Source: Sparassis latifolia (lineage: Eukaryota; Basidiomycota; Agaricomycetes; Polyporales; Sparassidaceae). From it: DNA of 64,000 bases. Below the pieces are notes generated by a model. That model was not told the DNA's origin, did no database searches, and worked only from the letters and a program-made list of their open reading frames with translations. Position 1 is the stretch's first letter, and each line of letters opens with the position of its first letter. The stretch spans positions 1,922,001-1,986,000 of the forward strand of contig CM031558.1 in NCBI GenBank assembly GCA_018466975.1. The letters are read 5' to 3'. A program made the translations under genes and the position numbers. Below are positions 1-11,820 of the stretch, piece by piece.

Positions 1-3000
1 ATCAGCCCATACTCTCTGAGAAGCTGCGGTCTTATGACACGGCAGATGCCAAGGGACGCAAGACTCTGGTTCAGAGCTTGCGCCAGAAGCTGAAGACACA
101 GTTTGTCGACACGTCAAATTATGATGACATCATTGTGGAAACTGTGAGCAGTGTTTCATGTCTGTGAGGTCCCCACTAACTCTCACCGCAGAAAATCTGA
201 GAGTGGCTCAATAACCACGCCCGCCATGCGCAGGAGAAAGCGACGAAAAAGCGTATGCATGTTTCTGGCAAGCCCAATGCCTTCAAGGTGTGGGATGCGC
301 TGGAGAGGGACAAGGTGACTGAGGCCGCGCGAGCACTCGCCGCAGATAAGGGTTGCAATGTCTCCAAGGTGTGGAGAGTCGCACGGAGTGCCGAATGGGC
401 AAAACTGTCCGAGGAGGAGCAGAAGGTGTATGAGGAAAAGGCGGAAAGTTGGCGCAATGGCACTCTGGATGATAAGACGAAAATGAAGTGCGTACCTCCT
501 GTCACGTAGCATAAGGCAAATCCTGACCTAAGACAGGCTGAGGGAGCAGCGAATGATGCAATATCTGAAGAAGTTTGCCAAGACTATGTGGGACACCATG
601 GGCATTCGCATGGCATTCATGCTAGCATATCCGAAGGAAGCGGGGAGTCTGAAGGTAGAGATGTGAGCGTAGACCGTCCGACTGTCGCCATCTGCTAACC
701 CCCGAGTGAAGGGTGGAGGTCAACCACGCCATCACCAATGGAACTCCATTCGGGGCCTATCCTGGGTGGCTGCATGCTTACCAGCCTCTAGCAAAGGTGT
801 TCTCTGAGTGGGCCAAAGGTGAATACGGTAAGAAGACCTCAGTTGCATTGTCGCTGGCACACTGACCTGAATCCTTAGGTGTGACTGAGACTATGGTGAC
901 GGTGAAGAAGACACCTGCCGATTGCATGCGGGCCATGGACAAGATTCAGTTGACGGCCAACGGTTTTCCTCTGCTCCCGTCAGTGCCCGAAGGTATGGCG
1001 GAAGCGCCTCTCAAGGTGATGAACGTACAAGTTCGAGACTTCATGAATCATCACTACGGTATGACACTCCCACTGGGTGTTGAGAGATGCTGACCAGTTT
1101 ACAGCATTGGCGAAGGGTGTTCGGAACTGCAAGTCGCCATGGACGAAGCTGAACAGCATAGACGACATCAATGAGGTTATTCCAGCGGAGATGCTACCTG
1201 AGAACTTCCAGTGGATTGATCCCTCAAAGATGACAAGTGTTCCCGTTCGTGCCCTCCTCGACCACTGGCGGGCACGCCAAGAGGAACATGGACCTGAGCA
1301 GACCATGCGATTCACCCAGTACTTCGACAAGGATGGCGAAGCTGCTCCCGCCAAGTATGATCCTCTTCCACCACTTGACGGATCAGCACAGGCATTAGAA
1401 GAAGGATCTGAACATGAGGTCCAAGAAGCACTCACACCTAAGAAGGCGGGGAAGGCGAAGAAGAAGGGTAAACCTGTGCGCAAGGTCACGGGAAAGGCGG
1501 CATCGAAGGCGACAAAGGGCAAAGCGGCCCCTGGCGGAGCCAAAGGCGGTGGGCGTAAATGCAAGACGAAAGATGCATACGACTCGGAAGATGATGCCAG
1601 AAGCAGCCAAGACTCTGATCGGAGTTCGCCAGATATACCCAGCATGGCTTCCGAAGAAGATACGGCCAGCGATGAAGATTCAGGGGATGGCGAGAGCGTG
1701 ATTGCGAATAAAGCGAAGGGCAAGGCAGTCGCCACCACCAATGGACATAAGGCTAACAATGGTGGTGCACCTCAAGCGAGTGGTAGCGGTGGTGCCAAGA
1801 CGAAGGCAAAGCGAGGTCTCCAAGACCTTCCTCTGGGCGAACTGCACAGATTTGACACAGAGGAGACCGATGAAGCATCGAGTGAACTGGAGCCCAGTAC
1901 AAAGGAGCTCAGGCTTGAGCGTCAAGGCCGAGCCCTGCGTCTCACTGGTGGGAGTACTGTGGGGAGTACTGTGCCCCACCTTGTGAAAAGGAGAGACGTG
2001 TTTCTCGCCACCCTTTCCGTCGAACCGCGATACCAGGATATGCTGAAGGAAGTCAAGATTGCGACTGTGGTGAGCTCCTTTCGTGGGGATTCATAGCCAC
2101 TATTGATCATCCGTCATATAGCCCCAGGTGTATCGTTTCGACAGGTATGATCCGATTCCCTGGAGCGAATGGTCGTATGGCCAGCGCTACCTCCCGCCGT
2201 CATTTCATGCGGTGGACAACTTTGACATCGTCGAGAACTGGTTGGGCGACAAACCATGGCTGACAAAATATCGGTTCTTACATCCACAGGGCGTACAACA
2301 ATCTGCACTCGTGATTGGTATGGCGCTGAGGGACCTCACACGATCTCAGTTCATTGAGGAGGGCGAACCGACCAACCTTCCCAACTATGTGGTGAACTCG
2401 GCGATCTCATTTGATGCAGTAGAGCAGCTGCTTCGCTGTTGCGAGATCATTACCTTGGACATGGTGGAAGGGAACGTCACCCATGCCATGGTGAAGCCAG
2501 TGAGCAAGCCTGCCATACGCGGTGCCCCACAAGGTGGCGATGGCCTTGGGGGTCAGGAGGAGCAGGAAGGTGATGCCTCTGCAAGAACTCACGATGGTGC
2601 TGCTACTGCTGCCAAAGTTCACAAGGCTCACCAGCCTGCCCCCATGGCTGACAAACCAATCATTCCAAGTGGAGGAGACGAAGGGCCGAGCCAGGAGACC
2701 AGTGGTGGGGCCTCTGACGATGGCGAAGAGGACGATGCACACTTGTCCGTACCTAGCAGTGGTGCTGAACGACCACCACCGCCTCTGTTTATACCTAAGA
2801 CGAGGAAGGCCGCAGCCACAGAAGACCGTCTGTCAGCTCAAGCCAAAGCGCTCCAGGGAAGGTCGATCACCGATGCCCTTCAGAGTAATATCCCCAGCAG
2901 GATCACTCGCAGTCAGCGTCAAGCGATGGATGAGTCGCCCGCCAAGAATACCCGCAGTCAGCATCCACTAGGAGCTGTGAAAGATTTGAAGAAGCTTCCT

Positions 3001-3357
3001 GATCCAAAGCAGAAACGTCAACCAGCACGTCCCGAGCCCGATGGCGAAGACAGCTCTGGCGAAGACAATCCGCCACCTCGGAAGCGTGGACGTGGTACTC
3101 GGGACGAGTTGGTAGTGGCCTCGCCGAGGAAGAAGAATGCGAGGGCCGAGGACTCGGATGATGGTGACAAGCCTCCCGCAAAGCGAAGACGAGCTCTGCC
3201 TCAGACCCCGGAGGTCAAGGACAAGGGAGAAACCAAGCTGAAGCCGGTCCGTCTGGGGAAAGCACGTTGCGAACCTCAATGCCAGCTCGACCGTGTTCCA
3301 AATGGGGTACATTCTGAGGGACATTCGTGGCGAGGCGTATCGCAGGAACTGAACTAG
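1..3357 (+). CDS. HMG-box-like, low-complexity Agaricomycete protein (5' partial)
   Basis: A multi-exon gene that enters from outside the window and stops at TAG 3355-3357. Visible exons are about 1-143, 200-488, 537-661, 711-831, 880-1061, 1107-2067 and 2127-3357, separated by 45-60 nt GT-AG introns. The second exon holds an HMG-box-like block (NAFKVWDALER, then KLSEEEQKVYEEKAESW, 260-470). It is followed by a globular part (LKKFAKTMWDTMGIRMAF, then GAYPGWLHAYQPLAKVFSEW) and a long Lys/Ser/Glu-rich tail with basic stretches such as PPAKRRRALP. I recognise the layout as a large, copy-number-variable Agaricomycete family of unknown function; the HMG-like block suggests nuclear DNA or chromatin contact, which is inference. 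Oddity: the natural acceptor at 191 leaves an in-frame TGA at 198-200, so either the acceptor lies a few bases further on or this copy is damaged. Confidence 0.65.
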
Positions 3358-3439
3358 TGTCTTTGAGCGTTCTGGTGTTAGCAATATATGACCGCTATGT
3401 AACAGCTTGTATATCAGTACAAAATGGATACATTCACTT

Positions 3440-4896
3440 CTGCATCACTAAGCTCTAAAGCCCATCGCTCCTCCAGTGTACTCTTGAGATGGGCGGACTG
3501 CGCTCGCCATCACCAAGGCATGTTGTTGCCAGCAATTGGCCCATCGCCAAAGGACCTGAGTGAAAGCTTCACTGCATGGGAATATTGCTCCCCCAGCAAA
3601 GGGCCCACTGCCAAGGGTCAGAGGGTTGGCCATCGCCAAGCCGTGTTTTCGCCACCAATTGGCCCTCTGCCATGAGTGCTGGTGAGTGATGGGTCCACCG
3701 GCAAAGGTCAGAGGATTGGCGATCACCAGAGCACGTCATCACCACCAATGCGCCCGGAAACTGCAGGGCTGTATGTGACAATGGGCCCATTGGTGGCGAT
3801 GACATATCCTGGTGATCGTCAACCCACTGGCCTTTGGCGGTGGGCCGATTGCTGGCGATAACATGCTCTGGCGTTGGCCAACCCACTGGCTTTTGGCGGT
3901 GGGCCGATTGCTGGCGGAAACATGTCCTGGTGATGACCTATCCCATGGGTGCTTGCAGTAAGGCCCTCACTGAGGGTGCTTTGGCGATGGGCCGACTGCT
4001 GGCGATAACATGCTCTGGCAATCGTCAACCCTCTAACCTTTGGCGGTGAGCCCATCCTTCAGGTTACACTCTGGGTGATCGGCCCACTGCTCATTTGTCA
4101 TACTCTGGTGGTGGGCCGATTGCTCAGACAAACATGCTCTGGCCATGGCCAACCCTCTGACCTTTGGCGGTGGGCTGATTGCTGGCGGAAACATGTCCTG
4201 GCGATGACCTATCCCATGGGTGCTTGCAGTAAGGCCCTCACTGAGGGTGCTTTGGCGATGGGCCGATTGCTGGCGATAACATGCTCTGGCAATCGTCAAC
4301 CCTCTAACCTTTGGCGGTGGGCCCATCCTTCAGGTTACACTCTGGGCGATCGGCCCACTGCTCATTCGTCATACTTTGGCGGTGGGCCGATTGCTCAGAC
4401 AAACATGCTCTGGCCATGGCCAACACTCTGACCTTTGGCGGTGGGCCCATCCGTCATCTCATTCATCATACTCTGGCGGTGGGCCGATTGCTCAGACAAA
4501 CATGCTCTGGCCATGGCCAACACTCTGACCTTTGGCGGTGGGCCCATCCGTCATCTTACACTCGTGGCGATGGGCCCACTGCTCATTGATCATACTTTGG
4601 CAGTGGGCCCATCGATGGCGATAACATGCTCTGGCGTCGGCCCACCCTCTGACCTGTGGCGGTGGGCCCATTGCTTAACGGTTACAACACTGTAATATGC
4701 CCTGCTAGTGGGCCGAGCACTGGGAGAAGAACACTAGTGGTGGGCCCACTGCTAGTATCCCACACATGAAAGATATGGGCCCACTGCTGGTAGAGGTCAA
4801 CATGGTGACAATGGGCCGACGTCCGCTGGCTGTCCAGTTCATGACAATGTCAGGGTAAATGGGAGTTCAGTTCAGGTAACATGACTGAAAGGTGTG
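3440..4896 (+). mobile_element. Minisatellite block ending in the foldback-element terminus (solo arm)
   Basis: Degenerate tandem repeats built on a GGGCC(C/G)A(T/C) core, for example GGCGGTGGGCCGATTGCT, alternate with ACATGCTCTGGCCATGGCC. They run from about 3440 to 4790. They end in an 85-bp single-copy stretch (4810-4896) that matches both ends of the element at 7222-14618, with the same last bases (CATGACTGAAAGGTGT). The left edge has no matching terminus, so this looks like one arm of a second copy. Short frames run through it in several phases because the unit is repetitive; I see no gene. Confidence 0.6.
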
Positions 4897-5740
4897 TGAC
4901 ACCAACACGCCTCACTGTCTATGTCACCAACCACCCAACAGCACAGGTGGCACTAATGGACCCAAGTGCACTGATGTACCACAGCTGTGCAGTGGAGCCC
5001 ACAGCAGCCACAGTGCAGGATGCAGATGTTACACCTGACATGCTGCCAGTGCTGAGGGCACACCATGCTGTCTGCACCATAAACCACCCGATGGTGCCCA
5101 CAGACTCGAGCACAATGGAGCCTACAGCAGCTGAAGTGCAGGAGGCAGATGATGTGCCTGCCATGCTGCCAACACTAGGGGGGTGCGTCACGACAGCGCC
5201 ATGACCCAACCATGCCCCGCACTGTCCACACACCCTGCTACTGTGTTGACCACACGACCCTCTTCCCTGTTGACCACATGACCCCGTTCCCCATCAACCA
5301 TGCACCCCATGTCCAACACCTATGATGGACAGCCACCACCCTCCTGTGCCATTGAGCAGCTGACCTCAATGATGCCAACAGGCTGTGATACAGCACCACT
5401 GCATTGCACCCAAGACACCCCCAAGGCAGCAGATGCACAGGCCATGCACAATGCCCTCATCACACCAGCAGCATCTGTGTATGATGGTGCACAGTTGCTG
5501 CCCCACCCACCCTCATTGACATTGTGTGGACTGCTCGTGTTTGGTCCTGCCATCTCCATGTCGACTCTCCTACTATCCATTCCACCTCTGCAATTTTGAT
5601 GGCCCAACTCTCGACTTTGCCACATCAACCGGTGCTGTCAGTGGACCCACCCACAGGACCCATGCCTCCCAAACCACTGCGTGCAGTCTCCTCAGACAAA
5701 CTCAGTCATTATCTATGGAACTGTAACCTGAGGCGGTGCC
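4897..5740 (+). other. Coding-like remnant with an internal duplicated unit, unknown
   Basis: Immediately outside the terminus at 4896 is a stretch of compositionally coding-like DNA. A 107-residue open frame (4881-5204) contains two copies of a unit reading NHP... then EP TAA.VQ.AD..P.MLP.L (4930-5054 and 5092-5178), followed by more Pro/Thr/His-rich sequence to about 5740 in shifting frames. I do not recognise the family. It could be the tail of a gene cut by the neighbouring element or an ageing satellite; no convincing splice sites or start connect the pieces. Confidence 0.3.
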
Positions 5741-5905
5741 AATGGATTTTCTGGAGTGGGAGGGAGTGTGCGCATCACACAATTATCTTATGATATACAC
5801 TTTTCTTTATTCCTCCTACACGTGGTATGCCTTACTTTATGATATGCCCATCTGTTCTCCTCCTCTTCCATTCTTCTCTCCTGGGTTGTTTCTGGTGGGT
5901 GAGGG

Positions 5906-6120
5906 TGTAACGGGTCGGTTCTGATGACTGTTACTTGTTATGGACTGCTTACTGATTATCTAAGCAAGTTGCTTTTAATCTCCTACACTCACCATCTAGC
6001 TGTACCTACTCAGTCTTAGCTTACTATTGGCTATATATTGAGTCCACTACAGCCCTGGTGAGCCTGAGGATATAGGCTGCTTACATAGTGAGACTCAGGA
6101 GACTGTAGTGGTGTCTCACA
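5906..6120 (+). mobile_element. Possible solo LTR
   Basis: A 215-bp stretch begins TGTAACGGGTCGG, contains a TATA-like CTATATATTG near 6031 and ends TCTCACA, so it has TG...CA ends and LTR-like internal order. No second LTR, tRNA primer site or polyprotein is visible, and no 5-bp duplication flanks it, so the call is tentative. From 5741 to 5905 and from 6121 to 6550 I see no gene. Confidence 0.3.
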
Positions 6121-6559
6121 CAGACTGGGTTTTTCCTGATGAATCACCATCTCCTAACCCCCGAAAATGGCCTATGAGGGATCCTATGTTGCCCTTCTTA
6201 ACTCGAGACTACAAGTGGGAGGGTGCCTGGAAAAGGTGTAATGTGCCTTGTGCTTGATTTTTAAGTTCCCCCATGTGGCAGATTATGTTACCAGTTCAGT
6301 TCTAGTGAGTGTGTATGTTGTTCCAATGTTGGTAGTAAAGCTAGGTAACAGGCATTCACTGCCCTTAAGAATCCTCCCCAAAGCTCCGGACTCAGAGAGG
6401 AGGTTTCACAATAAATACCCTCACAGTTCACCGAAGGTATGTGATTTGTAGGTCATTCAGTGAGTGTCCTCTCGCAATTCCAGTCAACACTACTTTGGTT
6501 ACTGGTGCCCACTGCCCAGTCTGAGTCCTCACAAGTCATATCATAGTATTGATACAGCA

Positions 6560-6598
6560 AAGCTCATATTGATACAGCAAAGATCATATCATCAAGGC
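6560..6598 (+). repeat. Left fragment of a split inverted-repeat (MITE-like) element
   Basis: The sequence GATACAGCAAAGATCATATC followed by ATCAAGGC matches, in inverted orientation, the far end of the repeat at 23275-23305 (GGCCTCATGATATGATCCTT then ACTGTAAT). Its continuation is found at 22807 onward, on the other side of the 16.2-kb insertion. Confidence 0.55.
6591..6598 (+). repeat. Target site duplication, left copy (ATCAAGGC)
   Basis: An eight-base direct repeat immediately outside the left terminal inverted repeat, identical to 22807-22814. Confidence 0.75.
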
Positions 6599-6633
6599 AG
6601 GATCTGGGCAACTTCATCAAAGCCCTATCCGGA
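6599..6633 (+). repeat. Left terminal inverted repeat of the 16.2-kb transposon
   Basis: It begins AGGATCTGGGCAACTTCATC and ends CCCTATCCGGA. All four differences from the right end are T here versus C there, as expected from cytosine deamination on one arm. Two subterminal motifs CCTCAAATATGC follow at 6651 and 6674. Confidence 0.75.
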
Positions 6634-7214
6634 AAATCGTCCAAAATCGGCCTCAAATATGCAAAGTTTGGCCCCTCAAATATGCTAAGTCGGATAGGAT
6701 GATCACGTTGTCACAGTACATCATGAGGAATGTCACAGGTTTTGTCACGCTTTTGCTGGATGCAAAAGGGGTGAAAAACTGCATTATGTGGATGCTACAG
6801 GTGCCCTACATGCTCCCGAACGATCACAGTGGATAATATAACATGAAAGAAACATATTTGAAGCTGCAGCAACCACATACAAAGGTTATCTCTCATATTT
6901 GGTGCATCTTTCCTCCCGGTATCTTGATTGTAAGCTTGATAATTTTCTGGACCTTTGGCTTGCTCAGGGACTGCCATCGAGCTGTGGCGATGTCGTTGAG
7001 CATCATATTATCTGGTTTTCCACTCATCGCACCATAGCCCAGGTTGTACAGAAGCTGTCCAACTTTAGCATCTGTATGCAGATTAGACGAGTGATGGCAA
7101 CACGAAAAATAGGGCGCAGAGGTGGGCTCATTGTCCATCTCGTCATCTTCATCTTCACTTAATTCTTGACCGGTTGAATCCTTTAATTCAAGTCAGTAAG
7201 TATGCCAACAATGC

Positions 7215-7221
7215 ATGCACT
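7215..7221 (+). repeat. Target site duplication of nested element, left (ATGCACT)
   Basis: This seven-base direct repeat is identical to 14619-14625. It sits the same distance (9 bases) outside the shared terminal motif CAGTCATGT on both ends. One more base outward is C here and G there, so an ancient 8-bp duplication is also possible. Confidence 0.6.
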
Positions 7222-7309
7222 TACACCTTTCAGTCATGTTACCTGAACTGAACTCCCATTTACCCTGACATTGTTATGAACTGGACTGCCAGCGGACGTC
7301 GGCCCATCG

Positions 7310-8425
7310 GTTTGTGTAGAGAGCTGTCAGCGATGGGTCCATGGCGATGAAGGGAAGGCTGGAGTGATGGGCCCACCACCATGGGGGTAGTTCTGAGCAA
7401 TGGGCCCACTGCCATAGGAGTACTTCTGAGCAGTGAGCTCACCGCTATAGGAGTACTTCTGAGCAGTGAGCCCACCGCCATAGGTGATGTTCTGAGCAGT
7501 GGGCTCACCACCATAGGGGTACTTCTGAGCAGTGGGCCCACTGCCAAGAGTGTAAGATGAAGGATGGGCCCACTGCTAAAGGTCAGAGGGTTGGCCATCG
7601 CCAGAGCATATTACTGCCAGCAATAGGCCCATCGCCAAAGTACCCTCAGTCAGGGCCTTACTGCAAGCACCCATGGCATAGGTCATCACCAGAACATGTT
7701 TCCGCCAGCAATCAGCCCACTGCCAAAGGCCAGAGAGTTGGCCATCGCCAGGGCATGTTTCTCCCAGCAATGGGCCCACCATCAGAGTAGTCAAAGGTCA
7801 AAGGGTTGGCCATCACCAAAGCATGTTATCGCCATCAATGGGCCCACCGCTAGAGTATAATCAAGGAGCAGTGGGCCCATCGCCACAAGTGTAAGATGAA
7901 GAATGGGCCCACTGCCAAAGGTCAGAGTGTTGGCCATCATCACAGCATGTTTCTCTGAGCAATGGGCCCACCACCAAAGTATGATCAATGAGCAGTGGGC
8001 CTATCACCATGAGTGTAAGATGAAGAATGGGCTCACCACAAAAGGTCAGAGGGTTGGCCATCACCAGAGCATGTTATCGCCACCAATAGGCCCATAGCCA
8101 GAGTACAATAGCTGAGCAGTGGGCCCATCTCCAAGAGTATCAGATGAAAGATGGGCCTACTGCCACAGGCCAGAGGGTAGGCAATCATCAGGACATGTTT
8201 CTCCTAGCAATGGGCTCACTGCCAATGTACAATAAATGAGCAGTGGGCCCACTGCCATAGGTGTTGTTCTGAGCAGTGGGCCCATCATCATGATGCTATT
8301 ATTTACTGATGGGCTCACTGCCATAGGGGTATCTCTGAGCAGTGGGCTCACCGACATGGTGTTATTAGTCAGTGATTGGTTGACCATCATAATACTGGCA
8401 GTGCCTGAACTCAGCAAGACACCTA
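7310..8425 (+). repeat. GGGCCCA minisatellite, left arm
   Basis: About 33-bp degenerate units such as GTGGGCTCACCACCATAGG, GGTACTTCTGAGCA and AGCAGTGGGCCCAC. Toward 7560-8100 they are mixed with longer TCAGAGGGTTGGCCATC...AGCATGTT units like those at 3440-4790, in reverse orientation. Confidence 0.8.
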
Positions 8426-8439
8426 ATCGCTAACCTGAC

Positions 8440-10690
8440 ACTACATCTCTGGTGGAGTTTTTACAATATGGAGTCCTGCCTGAAACTTATCGTAGCTGTC
8501 GTATAGAGTGCAGTGCCACCATGTTATGAGTTTCTGATATATGGTGAACCATGGCTTTATATTCTGGTGATGGTGAGACTCAATTTGCCAAAAAGTCGCC
8601 AACCTGGCTCTCCTTCTTTGGCAAAGTTTGTTAAACTTGGAGGACTGTCTGAAACTTGTAGAAGAGGATTTATAAAGTGCAGTACTGCTATTTCAGACTT
8701 CCTGCATATATGGAGAGCCATGGCTTTACATTCTTGTGATGGCGAGAGTCAACCAGTAAAAAACTCAGCAACCTGGCTCTCCTTTGGTGAAGTTTGTCAA
8801 ACTTGGAGGTCTGTCTGAAACTTGGAGAAGAGAATTTATAAATACCATTTTATGAGTTCCTGATATATGGCGAGCCATGGTTTCACATTCTGGGGATGGT
8901 GAGACTCAACTAGTAAAAAAGTCGCCAACTTGGCTCTCCTTCTTTGGCGAAGTTTGTTAAACTTAGAGCACTGTCTGAGACTTGTAGAAGAGGATTTATA
9001 AAGTGCAGTGCCACCATTTTAGACTTCCTGGGTATATGGCGAGCCATTGCTTTACATTCTGGTGATGACGAGACTCAATTTGCCAAAAAATTGCCAACTT
9101 GGCTCTCCTTCTCTGGTGCAGTTTGTTAAACTTGGATGACTGTCTGAAACTTGTAGCAGAGGATTTATAAAGTTAAATTCCATAATTTTATGAGTTCCTA
9201 GTATATAGTGAGCCATGGCTTTACATCCTGGTAATGGTGTGACTCAACTAGTAAAAAACTCGCCAACCTAGCTCTCCTTCTTTGGCAAAGTTTGTTAAGC
9301 TTAGAGCACTGTCTGAAACTTGTAGAAGAGGATTCATAAAGTGCAGTGCCACCATTTTAGACTTCCTGGGTATATGGCGAGCCATGGCTTTACATTCTGG
9401 TGATGGCGAGACTCAATTTGCCAAAAAGTCGCCAACCTGGCTCTCCTTCTCTGGCGAAGTTTGTTAAACTTGGAGGACTGTCTGAAACTTGTAGAAGAGG
9501 ACTTATAAAGTGCAGTGTCACCATTCTCTGAGTTCCTAGTATATGGTGAGCCATGGCTTTACATTCTGGTGATGGTGAGACTCAATTTGCCAAAAAGTCG
9601 CCAACCTGGCTCTCCTTCTCTGACGAAGTTTGTTAAACTTGGAGGACTGTCTGAAACTTGTAGAAGAGGATTTATAAAGGGCAGTGCTGTCATTTTAGAC
9701 TTCCTGGGTATATGGAGAGCCATGGCTTTGCATTCTGGTGATGGCGAGACTCCACCAGTAAAAAACTCGCCAACCTGGCTCTCCTTCTCTGACGAAGTTT
9801 ATTAAACTTGGAGAACTGTCTGAAATTTGTAGAAGAGGACTTATAAAGTGCAATGCCACCATTTTATGAGTTTCTAGTATATGATGAGCCATGGCTTTAC
9901 ATTCTGGTGATGGTGTGACTCAACTAGTAAAAAACTCGCCAACCTGGCTCTCTTTCTCTAGTGCAGTTTGTTAAACTTGGAGGACTGTCTGAAACTTGTA
10001 GCAGAGAATTTATAAAGTTAAATTCCATCATTTTATGAGTTCGTAGTATATGGCGAGCCATGGCTTTACATCCTGGTAATGGCGTGACTCAACTAGTAAA
10101 AAACTCGCCAACCTAGCTTTCCTTCTTTGGTGAAGTTTGTCAAACTTGGAGGACTGTCTGATACTTGTAGTAGGGGATTTATAAAGTGAAGTGCCACCAT
10201 TCTATGAGTTCCTGGTATATGGCGAGCCATGACCTCACATTCTGGTGAAGGTGAGACTCAACCAGTAAAAAACTCAGCAATTTGGCTCTCCTTCTCTGGC
10301 ACAGTTCACAAAACTTGGAGCACTATCTGGAATTCATAGTAGTTGGTATATAAAGTAAAGCACCACCATTTCATGAGTTTCTGATAGACGTTGAGCCACG
10401 GCTTCACATCCTGATGATGGCTAGACTTAATCTGATGATTCTCCACTAACCTGGCGGTCCTTCTCTGGTAAAGTTAATTCAACTTGAAGCACTGTCTGGA
10501 ATTGATAACAGCTGTTATATAAAGTGAAGGGCCACCATGTTATGAGTTCCTGATTGATGGCCAGCCATGGTTTCACACATAAACATGCTAAACGACCAGC
10601 TGCTTCTGTAATGAAGTCTGGATGCAATGGAGTATTATCTGAAACTTATGGCCAAAGTTATATACTGTGGAGTATGAACTGTAACTTGGA
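8440..10690 (+). repeat. 169-bp tandem repeat array, left arm
   Basis: About twelve units spaced near 169 bp. Each has ACTGTCTGAAACTTGTAG, TTTATAAAGTGCAGTGCCAC, TATGGCGAGCCATGGCTTTA and CGCCAACCTGGCTCTCCTTC in that order. Divergence grows toward the core (10300-10690). Short open frames through the units are an effect of the repeat. Confidence 0.85.
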
Positions 10691-11427
10691 GTAGCAATAT
10701 CATATTGTGACTTAACAGCTATTAATTCTCAATAACAATTAAGTGTAATTCTTTGAAGAGAGCTACACTTAAGTTCATGAAGTGTGTTTTGCTTTTCATA
10801 TAACTAAATGCCAGACATTTGTTAGAAAATGACAGATGTATCTTTTTCAAGACAACATGTAGTCAACTGTAATGTTAAGTGATTGGCAAGCTTTACTTCT
10901 TAAAAAACAGCCAAGTTCACTTCTGAAAAGTTAGCAATATTTCACTCTGAGCTCTATAGACTTCTTATAAGTGTGTCAAGAATCTATCTAGCTCTGATAT
11001 AAGGTCTATGTAATCACCATCCTTTAATGTAGATAGAAAAATGTATTGAAGAAGAATCTCAAATATATAGAAGAAAACACATATAGGAGCCATTATGTTC
11101 ATGTAGATGTGTGTGCACTTGGAGACTAAAAAGAAAAGTGTGATTCCTTGACCAGTTCAGCAAGTCACGTGAAGTTCATTAAAGGTAGACAATATTGAAT
11201 TATTCACATAACACTAAGTGATTACAATCAATACTAACCACAACATCATATTTTGCATATAAAGTGTCATAGTATCATGCAGAGAAATGGTGAGTTGTAT
11301 ACTGAACTTCTCAAAGTGTTCACAGATCATTAGAATGGCTGTGTGTATCTTGCTAAACTTCAAGAAGTAATGCAAGGCTTCCAATTTAGAGCATACAACT
11401 GCTGTTGTAAGATTTAGTCACTCTTTC

Positions 11428-11465
<38 letters not shown>

Positions 11466-11820
11466 ATTATCACAGCCGGTTAGCATGCTAACTTGTGAAT
11501 GTGTTTAGGATGATTAGATGTGGCTCAAAACCAACTACGAAGTCATACAGCACTGGCATTGAACAGTAATGCAACTGCTGCTCTTAGTTTTGAAAGACTT
11601 AGATACTTCACTTTATAATAAATAGCAGATTGTCAGCATTGAATCTCAGTGCATCCACACTTTGCCAAAATGTACAAACACAGCTTGACATCAGCCAGAA
11701 GTCCATATAAAAGGACATCACAGTATATAGCTACTGCTACAACTTATAGTTAGTACTTTATATCATATAAAATTCATCAGTGTATATGAAAAAAGAAGTA
11801 TCAGATTGCCAGTTACATTT
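10691..11820. other. AT-rich unique core of the foldback-like element
   Basis: Single-copy, AT-rich sequence with no open frame of note. It contains a (TA)n run at about 11438-11463 next to GCCGGTTAGCATGCTAACTTG. I see no gene or recognisable signal in it. Confidence 0.6.

Noticed and set aside
980..1759. 259-codon minus-strand open frame
   Set aside because: Antisense to the low-complexity exon of the HMG-like gene; the plus strand has conserved blocks and splice sites.
11438..11463. (TA)n tract as a replication origin or functional hairpin
   Set aside because: A simple microsatellite is sufficient explanation; nothing around it supports an origin.
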